This document shows positions 25,539-34,796 of a DNA stretch of 64,000 bases, piece by piece. Origin of the DNA: Piscinibacter sp. HJYY11 (lineage in GTDB: Bacteria > Pseudomonadota > Gammaproteobacteria > Burkholderiales > Burkholderiaceae_C); NCBI RefSeq assembly GCF_016735515.1, contig NZ_JAERQZ010000002.1:1-64000 (forward strand), given 5' to 3'. The translations under genes and the position numbers were made by a program. Below the pieces are notes generated by a model. It did not search any database, was not told the origin of the DNA, and was given only the letters and a program-made list of their open reading frames with translations. Each line of letters begins with the position of its first letter. The stretch's first letter is position 1.

Positions 25539-27056
25539 ATGAACGACACCCCGACCCCCACCCGAGCCGGCCCACGCGAGTGGACCGGCCTTGCCGTCAT
25601 CGCCCTGCCGTGCTTCGTGTACGCCATGGACTTGACGGTGCTCAACCTGGCCCTGCCGGCCATCAGCCGCGAGCTGCGCCCCACCGCGTCGCAGCTGCTG
25701 TGGATCATCGACATCTACGGCTTCCTCGTTGCCGGCTTCCTGATCACCATGGGCACGCTCGGCGACCGCATCGGGCGGCGCAAGCTGCTGCTGATCGGCG
25801 CCGCGGCATTTGCAGCGGCCTCGCTGGTGGCTGCCTTCTCCAGCACGCCGGAAATGCTGATCGCGATGCGGGCCCTGCTGGGCCTGGCCGGCGCGACGGT
25901 GGCGCCGTCGACCATGTCCCTGATCCGCAACATGTTCCATGACGAGCACCAGCGGCAGTTCGCCATCGGCGTGTGGATCGCGAGCTTCTCGCTGGGTGCG
26001 GCCATCGGGCCGCTGGTGGGCGGCGCGCTGCTGGAATTCTTCTGGTGGGGCTCGGTCTTCCTCGTGGCCGTGCCGGTGATGGTGCTGCTGCTCCTGCTCG
26101 GCCCGAAGCTGCTGCCCGAATACAAGGACCCGAACGCCGGGCGAATCGACCTCGCGAGCGTGGCGTTGTGTCTGGCGGCGGTGCTGCCTACCGTCTACGG
26201 CTTCAAGCTGATCGCCGAGCACGGCGTTGCGTTGGCAAACGTGCCGTGGCTCGTGGTGGGCATGGTGTGCGGCGTGTTCTTCGTGCGGCGGCAGAACGGG
26301 CTCGACTACCCGCTGCTCGACATGTCGCTCTTTCGCAGCGCCGCCTTCAGCGCGGCCATCACGGCCTACGGGCTGTCGGCGCTGGCGATGTTCGGCGTGT
26401 TCATCTTCATCTCGCAGTACCTGCAGCTGGTGCAGGGCCTGTCGCCGCTGCAGGCCGGCATCGCCACCGTGCCGGGGGCGCTCGGCTTCGTGGTGGGCTC
26501 CATGCTCACGCCACGACTGGCCCGGCACGTGGCACCGGCGGCCGTGCTGGTGTGGGGCCTGGTCGCGGCGGCGGCCGGCTTCGGCTTCATTTTCTTCGCC
26601 GGCACCGAGCACGGCCTCGCCTTGCTGATCGTGGGCAACGTGGTGATGAGCCTCGGCATGGCGCCGGTCTTCACGCTGGGCAACGAGATGATCATCACCG
26701 CCGCGCCGCCCGAGCGCGCGGGTGCGGCCTCGGCGGTGTCGGAGACCGCAGCCGAGTTCAGCGGCGCGATGGGCATCGCGCTCTTCGGCAGCCTGGGCAC
26801 GGTGGTCTACCGCACCACGCTCGCCGACCTGCTGCCGGCCGGCCTGCCAGCCGAGACGGCGGCCACCGCGGCAACGACGCTCGGGGCCGCGATGGCTGCC
26901 GCACAGGCGCTGCCGGAGGCGATGGGCCAGCCCCTGCTGTCGGGGGCCACGGAGGCCTTCAACCGCGTGCTGCAGATCAACGCGATCCTCGGCGGGGCCA
27001 TCGTGTTGGGGGCGAGCGCCATGGCCGCACGCATCCTGCGAAAGCGCTCGAACTGA
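25539..27056 (+). CDS. MFS multidrug efflux transporter, DHA2 (QacA/SmvA) type
   Basis: The protein has 505 residues and about 14 predicted membrane helices. Conserved parts include the acidic FVYAMDLTVLNLALPAI in helix 1 (motif D1), the loop GDRIGRRKLLLIG (motif A) and the region RALLGLAGATVAPSTMS (motif B/C). These match QacA/SmvA-like proton-driven exporters of cationic biocides and dyes. It stands alone, 44 bp after ettA, without an adjacent TetR gene, so its regulation is not visible here. Confidence 0.88.
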   Translation: MNDTPTPTRAGPREWTGLAVIALPCFVYAMDLTVLNLALPAISRELRPTASQLLWIIDIYGFLVAGFLITMGTLGDRIGRRKLLLIGAAAFAAASLVAAFSSTPEMLIAMRALLGLAGATVAPSTMSLIRNMFHDEHQRQFAIGVWIASFSLGAAIGPLVGGALLEFFWWGSVFLVAVPVMVLLLLLGPKLLPEYKDPNAGRIDLASVALCLAAVLPTVYGFKLIAEHGVALANVPWLVVGMVCGVFFVRRQNGLDYPLLDMSLFRSAAFSAAITAYGLSALAMFGVFIFISQYLQLVQGLSPLQAGIATVPGALGFVVGSMLTPRLARHVAPAAVLVWGLVAAAAGFGFIFFAGTEHGLALLIVGNVVMSLGMAPVFTLGNEMIITAAPPERAGAASAVSETAAEFSGAMGIALFGSLGTVVYRTTLADLLPAGLPAETAATAATTLGAAMAAAQALPEAMGQPLLSGATEAFNRVLQINAILGGAIVLGASAMAARILRKRSN

Positions 27057-27149
27057 GGGCCCAGCACTGATGATTCTGGGGGGATGGCACGCTTGACGCC
27101 TCCCCGTCGCCGGCTCGACGATGCACTCTCTCACCAGGGAGACAAGAGC

Positions 27150-29060
27150 ATGGCGACCACCCCGAAGGTTCCGAAGAAGGCTCCAACAAAGAAGCTGCCC
27201 ACGCAGCCCTTCCTGCGCGTCGCCAAGCCCGACCCGCCCGACGCACGCGACCGCCCCTTCCGTCCCCAGATCGGCCTGACACCGGCTGCGACCTGGTTCC
27301 CCAAGACCGGCCTGCCGGTCAAGAACCAGGGCGACACCAACGCCTGCACCGGCTTCAGCCTCGCACTCGTCGTCGAGCACCTGCTGCGCAGCTCCGGCCG
27401 CGAGAAGGCGCCGGCCATCTCGTCCTTCATGCTGTACTCGATGGCCCGCCGCTACGACGAGTTCCCGGGCTCGGTGCAGGACAAGGGCTCCAGCCTGCGC
27501 GGTGCGCTCAAGGGCTGGTTCAAGCACGGCGCCTGTCGCGAGGAATTGTTCAACGACCTCGCCATGCCACCGGCCAGCAAGAAGATCGAGGACGACTGGT
27601 GGTTCGATGCGGTGAAGCGCCCGCTCGGTGCCTACTACCGCATCGACACCCGCTCGCTCGCCGACATGCACGCCGCCATCAACGAGGTGGGCATCCTCTA
27701 CGCGAGCGCCGGCTGCCATGCCGGCTGGGACGAAGGGCTCAAGCAGCCGCTGATGGCCAGACGCCCGGCGTCGTTCAAGAATGTGTGGGAGATCCCGGTC
27801 AAGGGCGGCCAGGCCGACCACCCGGGCCATGCGTTCGCGATCGTCGGCTACAACGAGCGCGGCTTCCTGATCCAGAACTCCTGGGGCCCGAAGTGGGGCT
27901 CGCACGGCTACGGCCTGCTCACCTACGACGACTGGCTGCGCAACGCGATGGACTGCTGGGTGGCGCAACTCGGCGTCGTCACACGCGACCACACCGAGAT
28001 CTCGCGCAGCATCACGCTGCGCACCGACAAGCAAGGCAAGGTGGCCCTTGCCGCGAGCGAGGTGTTGCGCAACCGCGAGATCTCGCCCTTCATCCTCAAC
28101 ATGGGCAACAACGGCGCCCTGAGCAACAGCGGCGTCTTCCGCACGCAGCCCGACGACGTGCGGGCGCTGGTCGACGTGCACCTGGCCGAAGCGCGCAAGC
28201 GCTGGGGCCTGCAGAACGGCGTCGTCGACGTGTGCATCTACGCCCACGGCGGGCTGGTCGGCGAGGAGAAGGCCGCCAACATCGCGGCCGAGTGGATCCC
28301 CATGCTGTACGAGCAGAAGATCTTCCCCATCTTCCTGATGTGGGAGACCGAATTCTTCGGCACGCTCATCAACCTGATCACCGACGCCATCAAGGGCGTG
28401 CCGCGCAGCACCGGCTTCAGCTTCGAGGACTGGTGGAACGAGCGCATCGAGCAGCTCGTGGCGCGCCCCGGCACGCGCCTGTGGGGCGAGATGAAGCAGA
28501 ACGCCGATGCGATGAGCGCCTACCGCGAGGGCGTGCCCGACGACGAGCAGGCCGGCCTCGTGCTGCTGTACCGCCACTTCAAGCACTCGGTGGCCGACAA
28601 GCGCGTGCGCCTGCACGTGGTGGGCCATTCGGCGGGCAGCATCGTGTCGAGCTTCATGATCGACCGGCTGGTGCAGGAGGGCATGCCCTTCGAGTCGGCC
28701 TCGTTCATGGCGCCGGCCGTGCGGGTCGACTGGTTCGACCGGCGCGTGCGGCCGCACCTGCAAAGCGGTGCGCTCAAGCGCTACCAGCAGTTCCACCTCA
28801 CCGACCGGGCCGAGCAGGACGACGGCAGCTGCGGTGCCTACCGTCGCTCGCTGCTGTACCTGGTGAGCGAAGCCTTCGAGGGCGGTCGCAGCACGCCGAT
28901 CCTCGGCATGCAGAAGTTCTTCGACGTCTATGGGGCGGGCCTGCCCAACACCACCGCCCACCTGGCCCCGGGCCCGGTGAGCGCCGCCACGGAGCACGGC
29001 GCCTTCGACGAAGACCCGGGGACGCGCAAGCGCATCCTCGAGTTCATCCAGCAGGGCTGA
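27150..29060 (+). CDS. Papain-family peptidase fused to alpha/beta-hydrolase-like domain
   Basis: The protein has 636 residues. The N-terminal half is a C1-type cysteine peptidase: oxyanion Gln60 and nucleophile Cys66 in QGDTNACTGFS, His227 in HPGHAFAIVGY and Asn243 in QNSWGPKWG. All four catalytic positions are present, and there is no signal peptide; a basic Pro/Lys-rich N-terminus precedes. The C-terminal half (about 340-636) carries CIYAHGGLVGEE and a nucleophile elbow VVGHSAGS (Ser494), typical of alpha/beta-hydrolases. I know no standard family with this order, so it may be a toxin, effector or defence-related hydrolase; that is inference. The start is preceded by AGGGAG. It is convergent with rdgC. 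Confidence 0.8.
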   Translation: MATTPKVPKKAPTKKLPTQPFLRVAKPDPPDARDRPFRPQIGLTPAATWFPKTGLPVKNQGDTNACTGFSLALVVEHLLRSSGREKAPAISSFMLYSMARRYDEFPGSVQDKGSSLRGALKGWFKHGACREELFNDLAMPPASKKIEDDWWFDAVKRPLGAYYRIDTRSLADMHAAINEVGILYASAGCHAGWDEGLKQPLMARRPASFKNVWEIPVKGGQADHPGHAFAIVGYNERGFLIQNSWGPKWGSHGYGLLTYDDWLRNAMDCWVAQLGVVTRDHTEISRSITLRTDKQGKVALAASEVLRNREISPFILNMGNNGALSNSGVFRTQPDDVRALVDVHLAEARKRWGLQNGVVDVCIYAHGGLVGEEKAANIAAEWIPMLYEQKIFPIFLMWETEFFGTLINLITDAIKGVPRSTGFSFEDWWNERIEQLVARPGTRLWGEMKQNADAMSAYREGVPDDEQAGLVLLYRHFKHSVADKRVRLHVVGHSAGSIVSSFMIDRLVQEGMPFESASFMAPAVRVDWFDRRVRPHLQSGALKRYQQFHLTDRAEQDDGSCGAYRRSLLYLVSEAFEGGRSTPILGMQKFFDVYGAGLPNTTAHLAPGPVSAATEHGAFDEDPGTRKRILEFIQQG

Positions 29061-29074
29061 TCAGGCGGCTTTGA

Positions 29075-30004
29075 TCACGCCGCTTTGGCGACCGGCGGCT
29101 GGTCGCGCTTGAGCTCGCCGCCCAGCGCGTCGACGAGCTGGGGGATCAGCTGCGACAGCTCGCCGGTGGTGATGGCCACGTCGGTGTCGAAGCCGTTGTC
29201 TTCGCTTTGCGTCGAGCCGGCGCCTTCGAGCGCCACGTCGAGCAGCTTGATCTTCTTCAGCGCCATCGCCTCGTTGAGCACGAAGGAGACCCGGCCGTTC
29301 CACGTCATTGCCAGCGAGGTGGGCAGCTTGCCCTGCGTGATGTGCTCGCCGACCTCCTCGATGTCGAGCGTGTGGCGGGCGTAGCGCACGGTGGCCTTCT
29401 CGCTGTCGGGCTGCTTGAGCTCGCATTCGCGGTCGATGCTGAAGCCGGCCGGGGCCTCGCGCGTCTTCAGCCACTCGGCCATCGCGGTGGCGGGCGACAT
29501 CTCGGTCTGCAGCAGCGTGAGCGTGATGCCACCGCCCAGCAGCTCCACCAGCAGCGAAACCACGCGGTCAGCCGCCTTGGTGCTGCCCGCGCCCACGACG
29601 ACGAGCTGCGCGCGCGGGTCGATCCACACGGGGGTCGTCGAGCGCTTGGGAAACGCGCGCGGCAGCAGCCCGTGCACGATGTCTTCCTTCAGCGCCTTGG
29701 CCTTCTTGCCCTTGGGGCGGCGGCCGGTGTCGGCTTCGATCTTGTCGAGCTCGGCCTCGAGCTGGTTCTTGATGACCTGGCTGGGCACGGCCTTGCGCTC
29801 GGTGCAGAGCTTGAGGATGAGCTGGCCGCCCACGCCTTCCATCAGCGCGGCGTGCTTCTCGCCGCGGGGCTCGACCCAGCCGGCCGATTCGGGTTGCGAG
29901 GCTCCGCACTCGACGAAGCGGCCATTGAGCAGGCGCTTCTCCATCTCGGCGGAAGAGGGCGGCTCCCAGGAGCCGATGCGGTAGATGAGGGCGTTCTTGA
30001 ACAT
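29075..30004 (-). CDS. rdgC: Recombination-associated protein RdgC
   Basis: The protein has 309 residues, begins MFKNALIYRIG, and matches RdgC in length and order. RdgC forms a ring-shaped dimer around duplex DNA and limits RecA activity. Conserved segments include VGGQLILKLCTERKAVP and LPRAFPKRSTTPVWIDP. It ends 14 bp from the convergent peptidase-hydrolase gene. Its regulation is not apparent. Confidence 0.9.
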   Translation of the reverse strand: MFKNALIYRIGSWEPPSSAEMEKRLLNGRFVECGASQPESAGWVEPRGEKHAALMEGVGGQLILKLCTERKAVPSQVIKNQLEAELDKIEADTGRRPKGKKAKALKEDIVHGLLPRAFPKRSTTPVWIDPRAQLVVVGAGSTKAADRVVSLLVELLGGGITLTLLQTEMSPATAMAEWLKTREAPAGFSIDRECELKQPDSEKATVRYARHTLDIEEVGEHITQGKLPTSLAMTWNGRVSFVLNEAMALKKIKLLDVALEGAGSTQSEDNGFDTDVAITTGELSQLIPQLVDALGGELKRDQPPVAKAA

Positions 30005-30035
30005 GGGCCGCGGATTCTAGGGCGCGGCCTCCTGC

Positions 30036-31862
30036 TCAGATGGGTTTCGTGCGCTCGTCGAGCCAGGCCAGTGCGTCACCCGTCACGAGAGGCGCAATCC
30101 GCTCGCGAACCACCGAGTGATAGTGGTTGAGCCAGTCGATCTCGTCCTGGCGCAGCAGCGCGCGGTCGATGCAGCGGGTGTCGATGGGGCACAGCGTGAG
30201 CGTCTCGAATTCGAGGAACTCGCCGAAACGGCCGCCTTCTTGTGTGTCGGCCGGCACGTTGAGCACCAGGTTCTCGATGCGGATGCCCCACTGGCCTTCT
30301 CGGTACAGGCCGGGCTCGATGCTCGTGACCATGCCGGGCTCCATCGCCATGTGGGGCGAGGGCACCGCCTTCGAGATGCTCTGCGGGCCTTCGTGCACGT
30401 TGAGGAAGTAGCCCACGCCGTGGCCGGTGCCGTGGCCGTAGTCCAGGCCCTGCTCCCACAGCGGCGCGCGGGCGATGGCATCGAGCATCGGGGAGAGCGT
30501 GCCGCGCGGGAAACGGGTGCGGCTGAGCGCGATGGTGCCGCGCAGGACCAGCGTGTAGTCGCGCTTCTGTGCCGCGGTCGGTGTGCCAATCGGCCAGACG
30601 CGGGTGATGTCCGTCGTGCCGCCGAGGTACTGGCCGCCGGAGTCGATCAGCAGCAGCCCCTGCCCCTCGATCACCGCATGCGACTCGGGCGTGGCGCGGT
30701 AGTGCGGCATCGCACCGTTGGCGTTGAAGCCGGCGATGGTGGAGAAGCTCAGGCCCACGAAGCCTTCGCGTTTCGCGCGGGCGGCGGAGAGCTTTTCGTC
30801 GATGGTGAGTTCGGTGATGGGCTCGCTGCGCTCGGTGCGCTCCTGGCCGAGCGCCTGCTCGAACCAGGCGTAGAACTCGCACATCGCCGCGCCGTCCTGC
30901 ACCATCGCCTGTCGGATGTGGGCAGCCTCGGCGCTGCTCTTGCGGCTCTTGAAGAGCGTGCTCGGGTTGATGGCTTCGATGACCTTGACGTGGGCCGGCA
31001 CGTTCTCGCGCAGGCCGAGCGTCACGCGGGCGGGGTCGATCAGCAGCACGTCGCGCTCGACCAGCGCCTGGAGCGCCTTGCCGGCCTCGGCATACGGTGC
31101 GAGCGTCACGCCATCCGCCTGCAGCGCGGCCTGCACGTTCGCGGGCACCTTGCCGTCGGCGACGAAGAGCGTCGCACCGTGCAGCCCGATCAGCGCGTGG
31201 GCCAGGAAGACCGGGTTGTAGGTGACGTCGGCGCCGCGCAGGTTGAAGAGCCAGGCGATGTCGTCGACCGTCGAGACGAAGTGCTGGTTGGCGCCGTGGC
31301 GTGCCATCGCCTCGCGCACCTGGCCGAGCTTCGCGCTGCGCGCGAGCGGTGCATGTGGCGGCTGGTGCTCGTAGACCGGCGCATCGGGCAGGCCGGGGCG
31401 CTCGGGCCAGATGGCGGCAAGCACGTCGAAGTCGGTACGCAACTTCACGCCTGCGGCGGCCAGGCGGGTCTTGAGCGCCTGTGCCGCGGCAAGGCCCAGC
31501 ACGCTGCCGTCGACGCCCACCGTCTCGCCCGCCTTCGCGGTGGTGGCGAGCCAGTCGAGGTGGTGCGAGGCGGCGCCGGTCGGGATCTTCACGAGCTCGA
31601 TGCCGTTTCCGGCGATCTCGGCCTCGGCCTGCACCCAGTAGCGGCTGTCGGCGAACAGCGCGGCCTTGTCGAGCGCGACCGCCAGCGTGCCCATCGAGCC
31701 GGTGAAGCCCGACAGCCACTGCCGGCCCTGCCAGCGCTCGGGCAGGTACTCGGAGAGGTGCGGGTCGCTGGAAGGCACCAGGACAGCGGCGAGGCCTTGC
31801 TGCTTCAATGCGTCGCGCACGCGCTCGATGCGCAGGCGGATGGGGGAGGTGCGGGTGTCCAT
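30036..31862 (-). CDS. M24 Xaa-Pro aminopeptidase
   Basis: The 608-residue protein has the long three-domain form found in eukaryotic XPNPEP1 and many proteobacteria. Two creatinase-like N-terminal domains precede the metallopeptidase domain. Metal ligands are seen in LLIDSGGQYLGGTTDITR (Asp, Asp), DYGHGTGHGVG (His), SIEPGLYREG (Glu) and FLEFETLTL (Glu). It removes N-terminal residues preceding proline from peptides in the cytoplasm, with two metal ions (often Mn). The start at 31862 (MDTRTSPIRLR) is chosen because translation beyond it is Arg/Pro-rich junk. It is divergent from nothing and follows the NDH-2 gene by 109 bp on the same strand. Confidence 0.9.
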   Translation of the reverse strand: MDTRTSPIRLRIERVRDALKQQGLAAVLVPSSDPHLSEYLPERWQGRQWLSGFTGSMGTLAVALDKAALFADSRYWVQAEAEIAGNGIELVKIPTGAASHHLDWLATTAKAGETVGVDGSVLGLAAAQALKTRLAAAGVKLRTDFDVLAAIWPERPGLPDAPVYEHQPPHAPLARSAKLGQVREAMARHGANQHFVSTVDDIAWLFNLRGADVTYNPVFLAHALIGLHGATLFVADGKVPANVQAALQADGVTLAPYAEAGKALQALVERDVLLIDPARVTLGLRENVPAHVKVIEAINPSTLFKSRKSSAEAAHIRQAMVQDGAAMCEFYAWFEQALGQERTERSEPITELTIDEKLSAARAKREGFVGLSFSTIAGFNANGAMPHYRATPESHAVIEGQGLLLIDSGGQYLGGTTDITRVWPIGTPTAAQKRDYTLVLRGTIALSRTRFPRGTLSPMLDAIARAPLWEQGLDYGHGTGHGVGYFLNVHEGPQSISKAVPSPHMAMEPGMVTSIEPGLYREGQWGIRIENLVLNVPADTQEGGRFGEFLEFETLTLCPIDTRCIDRALLRQDEIDWLNHYHSVVRERIAPLVTGDALAWLDERTKPI

Positions 31863-31971
31863 GGTCGGGTCCGATCGGGCTGCGGCCTGCCCGGGACGGG
31901 CCGGCGCCAAGGTGGGTTTGATTCTAGGAGTGGCCTTCGGGTTGCCCCGGCTGGCGGCGAGGTCTTCGGGG

Positions 31972-33363
31972 TCAGGCCAACGGCTGGGTGTCCGGGGCGT
32001 CTTGCAAGGGCGGGGCGAGCGGCGCTTCGGGCCCACGCGGGGCCTCCGCCACCACGCGCGCGTGGCGCTCGAAGGTCATGTACGCCCAGGCCCAGTCGAT
32101 CAGCACCACCAGCCGGTTGCGGAAGCCGATGAGGAAGTAGATGTGCGCGAAGAGCCAGAAAATCCACGCGAGGAAGCCCGAGAAGCGCAGCGCGCCGAAG
32201 ACCGGCACGGCGAGGTCGACGACGGCCGCCCGGCGGCCGATGGTCGCGAGGCTGCCGTAGTCGCGGTAGCGGAAGGCCTCGGTCGGCTCGTGCTTCAGCC
32301 GGCGCAGGATGTTGGCCGCGGCGAGCCGGCCCATCTGCTTGGCGGCCGGGCTCACGCCGGGCACGGGCGTGGGGTCGCCGTCGCCATAGCTGCGTGCGGC
32401 GGCGAGGTCGCCGATCACGTAGACGTTCGGGTGGTCGAGCAGGCTCAGGTCGGGCTGCACGACCACACGCCCGGCGCGGTCGAGCTCGGCGTTGGCCGTG
32501 GCGGCGAGCGAGCGGCCGAGCGGCGAGCCGGCCACGCCCGCGGCCCAGACCACGGTGCGCGTGGGCAGGTGGTTGGTGAGCAGCACGTCGCCTTCGTGGC
32601 CTTCGTAGGTGACGCCCGTCTCGTCGATCGCGTTCACCTTGCAGCCGGTGCGCACGTCGACCTTCAGGCGCTTGAGTTGCTCGCGCGCGCGCTGCGAGAG
32701 TTCGGGCACGAAGCTGCCCAGCACCTTGTCGGAGCCTTCGAGCAGCACCACGCGCGCGAGCTTGGAGTCGATGCGGCGGAACTGCTGCGCGAGCGTGTGC
32801 TGCGCGATCTCGGCCAGCGTGCCGGCCATCTCGACGCCCGTGGGCCCGGCGCCGACGACGACGAAGCTCATCCACGCGGCGCGCTCGGCCGGGTCGGCAC
32901 TGCGCTCGGCGCGCTCGAAGGCGCCGATGACCCGCGCGCGGATGTCGAACGCATCGGCCAGCGTCTTCAGGCCCGGCGCGTGCTGCGCCCAGTCGTCGTG
33001 GCCGAAGTAGCTGTGCGTGGCACCCGCCGCGACGACGAGGTGGTCGTAGTCGAGCCGCTCGCCATCGTCGAGCACCACCGACTTGTCGGCCGCGTCGATG
33101 GCCGTCACCTCCGCCTGAAGCACGGTGAGGTTGCCGCGCCTCATCTCGCGGCGAAGGATGTGGCGGATCGGCGCCGAGATCGCCGGCGCCGAAAGCCCGG
33201 CGGTCGCCACCTGGTAGAGCAGCGGCTGGAAGAGGTGGTGGTTGGTGCGGTCGATCAGCGTGATGTTGACGGCGGCCTTTGACAAGGCCTTCACCGCTTC
33301 GAGGCCACCGAAGCCGCAGCCGATGATGATCACGTTGGGTTTGTGGTTGGGGCGGGGTTTCAT
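31972..33363 (-). CDS. ndh: Type II NADH dehydrogenase (NDH-2)
   Basis: The protein has 463 residues and two dinucleotide-binding motifs, IIGCGFGGLEA (FAD) and VVGAGPTGVEMAG (NADH). The VVWAAGVAGSPLG segment and NVYVIGDLAA (FAD ligand) are also present. A C-terminal hydrophobic part (LAWIFWLFAHIYFLIGFRNRLVVLIDW) anchors it to the inner membrane. It oxidises NADH and reduces quinone without pumping protons. The start at 33363 (MKPRPNHKPN) is preferred to 33381, since the FAD motif follows closely from it. Confidence 0.9.
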   Translation of the reverse strand: MKPRPNHKPNVIIIGCGFGGLEAVKALSKAAVNITLIDRTNHHLFQPLLYQVATAGLSAPAISAPIRHILRREMRRGNLTVLQAEVTAIDAADKSVVLDDGERLDYDHLVVAAGATHSYFGHDDWAQHAPGLKTLADAFDIRARVIGAFERAERSADPAERAAWMSFVVVGAGPTGVEMAGTLAEIAQHTLAQQFRRIDSKLARVVLLEGSDKVLGSFVPELSQRAREQLKRLKVDVRTGCKVNAIDETGVTYEGHEGDVLLTNHLPTRTVVWAAGVAGSPLGRSLAATANAELDRAGRVVVQPDLSLLDHPNVYVIGDLAAARSYGDGDPTPVPGVSPAAKQMGRLAAANILRRLKHEPTEAFRYRDYGSLATIGRRAAVVDLAVPVFGALRFSGFLAWIFWLFAHIYFLIGFRNRLVVLIDWAWAYMTFERHARVVAEAPRGPEAPLAPPLQDAPDTQPLA

Positions 33364-33400
33364 CGGTCGTCTTGTTCTCAATTCCTGAAACCGGAAACGG

Positions 33401-34747
33401 TCATGGTGGCGTGCGCGCGACCTCTAAGCGCCCCCGCACAAGTTGGATGTGGCTGCGCAGCGCATACAGCTCATCCGCATAGCTCAGCGGCACCGACACC
33501 TGCTCCACGCTGCGCTCGATGTCGTCCAGCTCCTTCAGCAGCTCGGTGGCAGGCCGCTGCCCCTGCGCGTCCTCCACCACCCGCAGCCGCCCGTACCAGC
33601 GGAACACGCGAGAGCGGATGCGAAATTCATACAGCGGCGGGAGCACGCGGCTCAGCGGAATGAGGATCGCGACGATCGACAGCAGCGCCACCCACATGCG
33701 GTCGACCAGGTTGGCCAGCCAGAAGGGGAGGAAGCGTTGCAGGAAGGGTGGCCCCTTGGCGTAGAAGCGCTGGGCTTCGTCGGCGACGGGGCGCTCGGTG
33801 CCCTTGATGCTCGGAAAGTCGCCCTTGCGTTGGAACCAGCCGGCCTCGCCGTGGATCTGCTGCGCCGCCTGCACGAAGAGCTGGATCAGCGCCGGATGCG
33901 TGCCCTGACGGGCCACCAGCGTGGCGGTGGGGGCGACCAGGTGCACGTCGGCCGGTGGCATGTCGGCCGCGAGGTCGACCACGCCGCGCGGCAGCGTCAC
34001 CGGGCTCAGGAAGGCGAAGCGGCGCGAGTAGGCGTCGGCCTGCGAGAAGCTGAAGAGCTTGATGCCGGGTGTCTGCAGCAGCATCTGCACCATCACCGAC
34101 TCGGGGGCGCTGGCGAAGGTGACCGCGTCGATGTTGCCTTCGAGCAGGCCTTGCACGGCCGGCGTCTGCGGATTGCGCAACAGGGTGATGGTGTCGGTGT
34201 CGACCTTGTTGGCTTCGAGCAGCCGCCGCATCAGGTTGGGCACGCCGCTGCCGCGGGCGCCGATGTTGAGCTTCCAACCCGGCAGCTGGGCCAGGCTGGT
34301 CAGCGAATCGGCCTTCAGCAGGCGCTTGGCCGAATCCTCGCGGTAGAAGATCCACACCGGCTCGTAGAAGAGGCTGCCGAGCGACACCAGCGAGTCCTCT
34401 TCCTCCTCGGCCGGCCGGCGGTCGCGCTCGTCGGCGCCGCCTTGCACGAAGGCGATGTCGACACCGGAGGCCGGGTCGCGCAGCAGCCGCAGGTTCTCGG
34501 CGGCGCCATTGGTCGGCCTCAGTTCGACGGTGATGCCGTGCTGCTGGAGGAACTGCACATAGCGCTTGCCGAACTCGGCATAGGCGCCCTGGTCGACGCC
34601 GGTGGCCAGCACCACCTTGCGCGGCGGCGTGGGGTCGAGCACCCAGTAGGCCACCACGAGCAGCGCCAGTGCCAGCAGCAGGAAGGGGCCGGCGGTGGCG
34701 AGCAGGTCACGGGCCGACAGCAGCGTGTTGCGCAGGACTTTGGGCAT
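33401..34747 (-). CDS. TAXI-family solute-binding-like membrane protein
   Basis: The protein has 448 residues. An N-terminal anchor (FLLLALALLVVAYWVL) is followed by a periplasmic TAXI-type substrate-binding domain (KVVLATGVDQGAYAEFGKRY; VQGGADE). A second membrane segment near 355-375 (MWVALLSIVAILIPLSRVL) and a cytoplasmic helical tail follow. TAXI proteins usually deliver substrate to TRAP transporters, but no permease gene is nearby, and the double anchoring suggests a sensor-like or uptake-independent role. The start at 34747 (MPKVLRNTLLS) is followed directly by the anchor. The gene is divergent from the two-component pair by 49 bp, which may indicate shared control. Confidence 0.82.
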   Translation of the reverse strand: MPKVLRNTLLSARDLLATAGPFLLLALALLVVAYWVLDPTPPRKVVLATGVDQGAYAEFGKRYVQFLQQHGITVELRPTNGAAENLRLLRDPASGVDIAFVQGGADERDRRPAEEEEDSLVSLGSLFYEPVWIFYREDSAKRLLKADSLTSLAQLPGWKLNIGARGSGVPNLMRRLLEANKVDTDTITLLRNPQTPAVQGLLEGNIDAVTFASAPESVMVQMLLQTPGIKLFSFSQADAYSRRFAFLSPVTLPRGVVDLAADMPPADVHLVAPTATLVARQGTHPALIQLFVQAAQQIHGEAGWFQRKGDFPSIKGTERPVADEAQRFYAKGPPFLQRFLPFWLANLVDRMWVALLSIVAILIPLSRVLPPLYEFRIRSRVFRWYGRLRVVEDAQGQRPATELLKELDDIERSVEQVSVPLSYADELYALRSHIQLVRGRLEVARTPP

Positions 34748-34796
34748 GACGGGAACGATACCGTATGCTTTTTCGACCTTTGCCCTTTGACCCCAG

